A stretch of DNA of 64,000 bases from Hygrocybe punicea (taxonomy: Eukaryota > Basidiomycota > Agaricomycetes > Agaricales > Hygrophoraceae): positions 2,790,001 to 2,854,000 of the forward strand of contig OY744462.1 of the NCBI GenBank assembly GCA_963556145.1, given 5' to 3'. A program made the translations under genes and the position numbers. Positions 58,238-64,000 of the stretch are shown piece after piece. How positions within the stretch are numbered: position 1 is the first letter of the stretch; each line of letters begins with the position of its first letter. The notes below the pieces were generated by a model. That model was not told the origin of the DNA. It was given only the letters and a program-made list of their open reading frames with translations, and did not search any database.

Positions 58238-59099
58238 GACATATCTAGTGGAAACGCCATTCTATGCCCCGATTCAAAGTACATTTTTGTCACCAATCTG
58301 GTTGATGGAGTCGACCAGTATACGTTCCCTACTCTAGAACGTGCGCAGACATTCTCCCATAACATTGTGCATAATTACCCTTTGCAAGTGGCAACTCTAC
58401 AACAGGCCTCCTTGGTGGTGGCCAGGGGAGACAATGGATTTGCTCGTATATTTGAGCGTCGAAATGGTCAACTGCTCTCACAGCTCAAGCATGGCGATGA
58501 CGGCGATCCAGTGCAAGTCGTTGCAGTAAGCTCGCCAGATTGTTGGATCGGAAGTTCTGATATGAACACCTCTACAGACCCATTGGGACATGAAGTGCTC
58601 CTGGATTGCCACGGGCTCCTCAGGTGGTACTGTCAAAGGCTCCATCAAAATTTGGACAACTTTCCACCTGCAGGTAAGTTGTATTGCCCTCAGTCTAGGT
58701 TGTGAAGTGTTAACATATGTCTACCAGGAATATACTGGTATGGCCCATGAGCACCAGAGCTCGACATCAAACGGGATGCTGTCTCTTCTCCAAGTCATCC
58801 TCATTGTCGCTGTCACGAGTATTATTGTGACGACGGCTCATTATTATCTCCCTCTCTCCAATGATGCTACTGTCGCCCTCCTCTTGAAGCATATCAACGC
58901 TGAAGACAGAGCACTCAAGAGTGGTGGCTCACCCCTTGGCGCAGTTGGTAAAAGGCTAGACACAGCTCTCGTGAGTCACCCAGAGGCAGTTACTCCACAT
59001 TTAATGGACGATGCATGCCAATCAGGCTGGATTCTAGCCATGGACAAGAGGCAAATCCCAGAAGACCTAGAAGACCAGGATTTCAGTAGACTACTTTAG
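58238..59099 (+). pseudogene. WD40-repeat protein, C-terminal half
   Basis: An acceptor ATATCTAG at 58241-58248 opens an exon [46 protein letters not shown]-type blade NYPLQVATLQQASLVVARGD, NGFARIFERRNGQLLSQLKH. After an intron, ATGSSGGTVKGSIKIWTTFH; after another, a tail with a single membrane segment (VILIVAVTSIIVTTAHYYL) and DKRQIPEDLEDQDFSRLL, stop at 59097-59099. It continues the half gene at 1407-2222 without missing residues: PTR there plus IGNAIL here. A membrane anchor after the propeller is a feature of this Agaricomycete family as I remember it. Confidence 0.85.
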
Positions 59100-59540
59100 T
59101 TAGTACGTCTATATTGTATGCGATACACTCTAATTGAAGGCCTGAGTGGCTGCCGCATGTGCTCCACATGCCCTCCAAGTTAGTCACCATAAAAGAGCTG
59201 GATCAAATTTTAATTTCTTTTACGTCTCACAATGGACCGCCGTGCAGAAATTCGAGTAAGCACCTGCAGAGTCTATGTCACCCCAATTTCTCATGAAGTT
59301 TCTATAGGATGATGTCTCCCAGTTTCTCAACTTGCAAGCGACAGATGAAGATGGAGCAGAATCTGAGGATGAGGAAGACCTCAGTCGGTGATCTCCTCTT
59401 TAAACATGAATAGTAGATGATTGTCTACATACAGCTGCCTTCATTATTTCTGACGTGGAAGAAGATGAAAGTGACGATGATTCTCCTCGACGTCCATTCA
59501 TGGAAAGTGAATTACAGGATGGTTGGGAGCAACTAGTGGA

Positions 59541-60180
59541 GTGATGAAGCCCGTGTCAATAAATGGTTTGATCTCGGCAAGAGGTGGAGAAGAAATGTGA
59601 AGAAGTGTATGTACCGACTGCACGTTCAGTATGAGCATGCCTTTACGGTAGACTTTCTTATCGAACACATAGTAATTGCCTCCTTTTTGTTGGATCACAT
59701 CTGGACCATGGATCCGCTTGATCTCAATTGGATCAAATGGTCGAGCGGGGACTCTTTGGCTTTTGCACTTGCGCTTTTTGTTGTCAAATCCACCTGGCAA
59801 ACTGAAAAGGCCACATGGGAGCACAGCGATCTGGACGCGGTCAGAATTGACGCTTGAATGAAGTATGTAGGCCAGATCCCCTTTGTTCGGTCCTCATCAT
59901 AAATGAACCCAACTCCGTGCCATGATGCGTTGGTCCTGACTATGGAAATTGAAGATATCTATCCACTTGTCTATTGGGATCAGAGTCATATACTTCATCT
60001 TGACCACACTCGAAATCAGCAGACAACAACGCCATAACTCATCTGGTAACCGACTCTCCACGAAGACGCGATCTGGACAGGCTGGTACAACAGAGGCCGA
60101 TATCACAGGACCATCACCACTTAAGCGAAGTTGCTGTTCCATAAGTTTGAAGATCGTCGCAGCCTCTGATCTAGACTGAT
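59541..60180 (-). pseudogene. Inverted internal block of the Spt5-like gene (NGN/KOW1)
   Basis: On minus from 60175: AATIFKLMEQQLRLSGDGPV, PACPDRVFVESRLPDELWRC, MKYMTLIPIDKWIDIFNF, then GDLAYILHSSVNSDRVQIAV, LPCGLFSLPGGFDNKKRKC, FDPIEIKRIHGPDVIQQKGG and FDKKVYRKGMLILNVQSVHT to 59545. In Spt5 proteins this order (NGN then KOW1) stands between the acidic N-terminus and the later KOW domains, which is where the block sits, but reversed. TGATGA occurs at both edges (59542 and 60177). Confidence 0.7.
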
Positions 60181-61599
60181 GATGTTGGTAAGTAAACCAA
60201 TGTATTCAAAGAGTGACACCAATGTTTACACGGGTTCTTATCATCCACAATTCAGGGTCCTGCGTTGTGGGACACACTGCAACAGTGTCATCGGCAGCTT
60301 GAGGATATTCATGCGATTGATCTACATTCTGTAGATGTACCTGGGGCAGCTCTTGCAGTGACTTCTGATGAAGTCGGTGCAAATGTCCAACCTGGCAACT
60401 CCGTCGAGTTAATTGCTGGCAAGCAATCGGGCTGCAAGGCCATGGTCGTTACTTGCCATGACCACGTCGCTTTGGTCAATGTTGAACCCTCGGTTTTCGA
60501 TCAACCCTCAATGTTTTTGGAGGTTCCACTCAAGCATATACGACGTATCTTTCACATCGGAGACAGTGTTCGCATTAGAGAGGGCACGGGTGAGCATGCT
60601 GGTTCATCTGGCTGTGTCATTGCAGTCCTTGATGGTGGGTGACGCTTGAGCTTCATTGAGGACAATACCAGGAATATTGTAAGTCACCACTTCATCTTAA
60701 ACTGAGCAGGCAATCAATTAGCAATAGGTTGATACCCTCTCCACATCTGTCGAGTCATTTCAACCCATATCTGTCAAGTCGCTCCACGTTCATGCCGATC
60801 CGGTCAAGGAGAAGACCATCATCAATCCACTGGTCGGGAGACGTGTCCTGGTGGCTGGTAAAACCCATTACAAAGGATACATCGGCTATGTGCGATCTGT
60901 GTCTACCAACGTTGTCCTTGTCACTTTTGACGCAAATCAGCATGTGCAGAGCATACCAATCCATGACGTTATTGACTTGTAATGTGCATTTATTGATATG
61001 GTGGCCTCCCTACTAACGTACATGAAATCTCAGCTCCAACGGAAGGACATTGGGAGGGGCTGAGATTTGGCCTGAATGGCGTCGAGATTTTGTGAAAGCT
61101 CTTCACAATCATGTCGCAGGTCATCAGACTCACCCTACTACACCCCCACCCGATGTTACCAATCATTACTATCCACCTTTGCCCATTATCTGCTCATATT
61201 CACGATCGCCCTTGCCTCATGTATCCGGCCCTGCGACAGACGCCAAAACATCGGCATGGTCAATAACCACAGAGGATGTTGTTAACATTCTAGTGTTGCC
61301 GAAGTTCGGTTCGGTCCGGTTTTTTGAGTTTTTTGGAAAACCTGAACCGAAACCGCTGGTTCGGTTCAGCCATTTGCTGAACCTGAACCGAAACCGTGCA
61401 GAACGGTTTCATGGCGTTCGGTTCACGTTTAAATGCGTTCAAACCGCTGAACCGTGGCGGGGAGGGGGCCGAGACCATTCATGTGGTCCACGGCAGCCCA
61501 CTCTCCACGGTGGGGTTGCGTAAATACCTCGCGAATGACATCCGCTGCTCTTCGCGAGGTAGGTGTGGCGCCCATACCCGCGGAACCCATACCTGCTGT

Positions 61600-62010
61600 G
61601 ATCCATCTTAACAATCTCGCGAAGAACGGGGCCGTGTCAATTGACGTGCTCCATCTGTTTTCGCGAGGTTTGGTTGGGGCCACATTCCATGGGTGTCTGT
61701 GCGTGCTACCTACCTCACGAAGAACAGGGACGCGTCAATTGACGCGCTCCGTCTGTTTTCGCGAGGTTGGATGGGGCCGGGGACTTGCCATGGCCCAATT
61801 GACACGGCCGGGGCGTGTTCGCGAGGTGGCACGAGGTTGGATGGGGCCGGGGACTTTCCATGGGCGTCCGCACGTGCTGATGACCTCGCGAAGAACGGGG
61901 CACGTCAATCGACGCGCTCCGTCTGTTTTCGCGAGGTTGGATGGGGCTGGGGACTTCCTATGGGCGTCCGCACGTCAATTGACGTGGCTAGGGCGTGTTC
62001 GTGAGGGACA
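61600..62010 (+). repeat. Minisatellite inside the hAT-type element
   Basis: About four units of 90-110 bp, each with CGTCAATTGACG, CTCCGTCTGTTTTCGCGAGG and TTGGATGGGGCCGGGGACTT. The CAATTGACGTGG core also occurs in the element at 16270 (near 16486). Confidence 0.82.
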
Positions 62011-62169
62011 TACCTGGGCCGGTAGGTGGGCACACCACCCTCCCAGCCTTCAACTCCCCGTCGTCGTCGTCGTGTTGGTGTTGGTGTTGTAAGGGGTGGT
62101 GGAGGCGACAATGGTCGCGATCATCCACGTTTGATGCGGCAGGTGGCTGCTGCCGCCGGTGCTGCTCTG

Positions 62170-62235
62170 CTGCTGCTGCTGCAGTTGCAGTTGCGGTTGC
62201 GGTTGCGGTTGCGGTTGCTGCTGCTGCTGTTGCTG
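62170..62235 (+). repeat. GTTGCG/CTG microsatellite
   Basis: GCAGTTGCGGTTGCGG repeats run into CTGCTGCTGTTG repeats. Long Cys/Leu or Asn/Ser frames across it are artefacts. Confidence 0.85.
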
Positions 62236-63307
62236 TTGCTGTCATTTGGGGCCATTTGGCCGTTGTCGGGGTGGTGGCATTGGTGGTGTTGCCACTGCCG
62301 TTGCTGCTGCTGCTGCTGCTGCCCTTGATTCACTCCGACTCGCATTGGAACGCAAGGGAGGTTGTTGGGTGGAGTTGACCGAGGGCACCTTCTTTATGCG
62401 GTCAAGGTGGGCCACGGGGGGCTGTTCTATGTAATAAAATGTCAGTAAAATATAGTATGAAGCTGTTACTTACTGTGGTTGTTGAGTAACATTAGTGTTG
62501 AGTCGAAATTAGGGTGTCGCGCGAGTATGTTTAAGGTCACATGACCTAAGTTCATGTGACTGCATAGAAAAAAATGTGAAAAATTCAGTATCTAAATGAG
62601 TATCTACGTAGGTAACTATACATTACGGTTCGCGGTTTGAACCGCATTTGAATGTGGTTTGAACCACATGTCAGTGCTGGAACCGCAAACGGAACCAGCG
62701 GTTCGGTTCAGCCAAAGGGCTGATTCCCGGCTGAACCAGAACCGAACTTCCGGTTCGGTTCGCGGTTCAAACCGGGTTCGGTTCGGTTCCGAACCGAACT
62801 TCGGCATCACTATAACATTCACAAACCTTATGGTATGTGATCTCAGTATACCTTGTTCACCCAGACCACTGACAAGAATCAGATGGACCTGGTAAATGGT
62901 TGCTTGACCCCCTCGTACATGCAAAATTCAACACAGATCCTGTCATGGTTTCATTCAAGACGGAATATGATGGTGGTCGGTGGAGTGGCCGCACTGCCAA
63001 GACGCTGAAGTCTTGGTTTATCACAGAGCATCTACGCCCTGGAGAGGTTGCATTGACATGGACTGACAATAGAGCTGCGGTTCGCTTGGCCGATGTGCAC
63101 ATTCAATTCCTGGAGCCAGCGTGGCCCATCCTCAACCAGAGGGTATTGATCATTGAAGGCACCAACATAGGGGAAATTGGTATACTTGAGAAAAGGAAGA
63201 GGGGAGGAAAGTTGACCATAAAATTGGTTGTAGTAAAGCTTGATCATTCCAATGTTTACATAGAAATACCGGAGACTGCCCTTTGTCGTATTAGTGATCA
63301 AGAATAA

Positions 63308-63524
63308 TGAATATTTACATATCTGCCACCCTATCCGTGAAGTCTGACTCAAACGAGGAAGAGGTATGTCTGCAAATCCAAGCAAAAGAGGAAGAGGAGG
63401 GTTGAAGGGTTGTTATGAATTTCCTTATGTACGTCAATTCCGCCTAGATCAAATCTAGACCAAACCTAATATACCTGTTTGACGCCAGACATGTTGACAG
63501 GTAACTCATCATTGATGACTACGA
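63308..63524. other. Intergenic between Spt5-like gene and unknown gene
   Basis: Convergent 3' ends; no feature recognised. Confidence 0.4.
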
Positions 63525-64000
63525 CTATGCCCTTTGTATAACATGAAGAAAGCCTTTGTCCATAAGTGTGTCAATATCATCAGCTTCCAGAATACCAGGT
63601 GAATATTGATGGAAGGGACGGTTGTTCTTAGGATCGACGATCTGATATTGGATGAGTCATTTCCCATGATAGTAGAGGCCCCAGACTCACCAAGCATGTA
63701 GCGATGTTTAACAATTCGGCAAGTCTTATCAAATCAAGGTCCCCATTTGGTTGGCAGTCATAATTGATTTCTCGCATGTGATGCCAGTCTTTGGCATTTG
63801 TGTAGAGACGAAGGACCACCGTTCTGATTGGAGTTCTAGCTGCTTGTCAGCGTAACAGTCGTTGTCATGAGATCTGATGCCGACCTTTTCTTCTGCTTCC
63901 TCTTTCTCTTGTTGACCAACTGGCCATCGGTCTTTAGATGCTGATTGGTAAGTAGTCTTGCAAGAGTTGGAAAACCAACCTCATGTGTTTGCAGGGGTTC
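63525..64000 (-). CDS. Partial gene of unknown function
   Basis: Minus frame from about 63840: TPIRTVVLRLYTNAKDWHHM, NYDCQPNGDLDLIRLAELLN, then a GTGAGT...ATCAG intron (about 63698-63648) and IVDPKNNRPFHQYSPGILEA, DDIDTLMDKGFLHVIQRA, stop at 63525-63527. Upstream coding may start beyond the window edge; basic KRKRKQKKRS sequence lies at about 63890. No family recognised. The clean splice and even codon use suggest a real exon pair. Confidence 0.45.

Larger units (their letters stand above)
61291..62812. mobile_element. hAT-type non-autonomous element, 1,522 bp
   Basis: Ends TAGTGTTGCCGAAGTTCGG...CCGAACTTCGGCATCACTA, flanked by the 8-bp duplication TAACATTC (61283-61290, 62813-62820). Subterminal zones have many GGTTCGGTT/AACCGAAC repeats on both sides. 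The core holds a GC-rich minisatellite and a (GTTGCG)n/(CTG)n tract. Excision rejoins EDVVNI to HKPY in the Spt5-like frame. Confidence 0.93.
59232..63307 (+). pseudogene. Spt5-like KOW-domain protein, internally inverted and interrupted
   Basis: ATG at 59232 (MDRRAEIR), then an acidic exon DDVSQFLNLQATDEDGAESE and FIISDVEEDESDDDSPRRPF, ESELQDGWEQLVE to 59540. The next block (59541-60180) codes on minus for an NGN-like region (DRVFVESRLPDELWRCCLLI) and a KOW-type region. Plus-strand coding resumes at about 60181 with TLQQCHRQLEDIHAIDLHSV, PGNSVELIAGKQSGCKAMVV, GDSVRIREGTGEHAGSSG and GRRVLVAGKTHYKGYIGYVR (KOW motifs), and WSITTEDVVNI. A hAT-type element at 61291 splits it; the frame resumes as HKPY, then GPGKWLLDPLVHAKFNTDPV and VLIIEGTNIGEIGILEKRKR, stop at 63305. 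Spt5 controls RNA polymerase II elongation; this is an extra, broken family member. Confidence 0.75.

Overview
The window is nuclear DNA of a basidiomycete, most likely a mushroom-forming Agaricomycete. Genes are cut by many 45-60 bp GT-AG introns. The fatty acid synthase (FAS) remnants run from beta-type domains straight into alpha-type domains in one chain, which is the fused form known from Basidiomycota. The other families (WD40, F-box/LRR, Spt5-like KOW, Sel1, Plavaka and CACTA transposases) are ones expanded in Agaricomycetes. I found no rRNA, convincing tRNA or CRISPR. Almost every gene is broken, so this is a transposon-rich, rearranged region.

Layout. 0.6-1.4 kb: FAS enoyl-reductase fragment. 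1.4-2.2 kb: first half of a WD40 gene (minus). 2.5-3.8 kb: dispersed repeat split by an 838-bp solo LTR. 4.0-12.4 kb: a CACTA/Tnp2 transposase gene (minus) interrupted by a 3.9-kb non-coding LTR element (TRIM-like) and an 814-bp foldback MITE. 12.5-17.75 kb: a PIF/Harbinger element with Myb-like and DDE genes, itself carrying two hAT-type MITEs. 17.8-18.9 kb: 3' part of an F-box/LRR gene. 18.9-19.7 and 32.7-33.5 kb: two inverted solo LTRs. Between them lie a gene of unknown function cut by a 6.3-kb LTR retrotransposon with apparently identical 1,626-bp LTRs, a hAT-type element filled with a minisatellite, and the F-box 5' part. 34-46 kb: a degenerate hAT transposase, a Ty3/Gypsy pol remnant, part of a Plavaka transposase and gene-poor DNA. 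46.7-51.6 kb: a long palindrome, a Sel1-repeat gene expanded by tandem repeats, and FAS dehydratase to ketoreductase sequence. 51.6-55.3 kb: a second hAT transposase. 55.3-58.2 kb: more FAS (minus). 58.2-59.1 kb: second half of the WD40 gene. 59.2-63.3 kb: Spt5-like gene with an internal inversion and a hAT-type insertion. 63.5-64 kb: an unknown partial gene.

Main result. Three nested or adjacent inversions can be read directly. (1) Turning 1407-58237 around rejoins both FAS (in frame) and the WD40 gene (across a normal intron). (2) Recombination between the inverted LTRs at 18918-19749 and 32659-33499 split the F-box gene; turning the segment back rejoins its frame and re-pairs both 4-bp target-site duplications with one mismatch each. 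(3) About 640 bp inside the Spt5-like gene (59541-60180) is inverted. Misassembly must be excluded, but the two junction pairs of (1) and the LTR duplications of (2) agree with real rearrangements.
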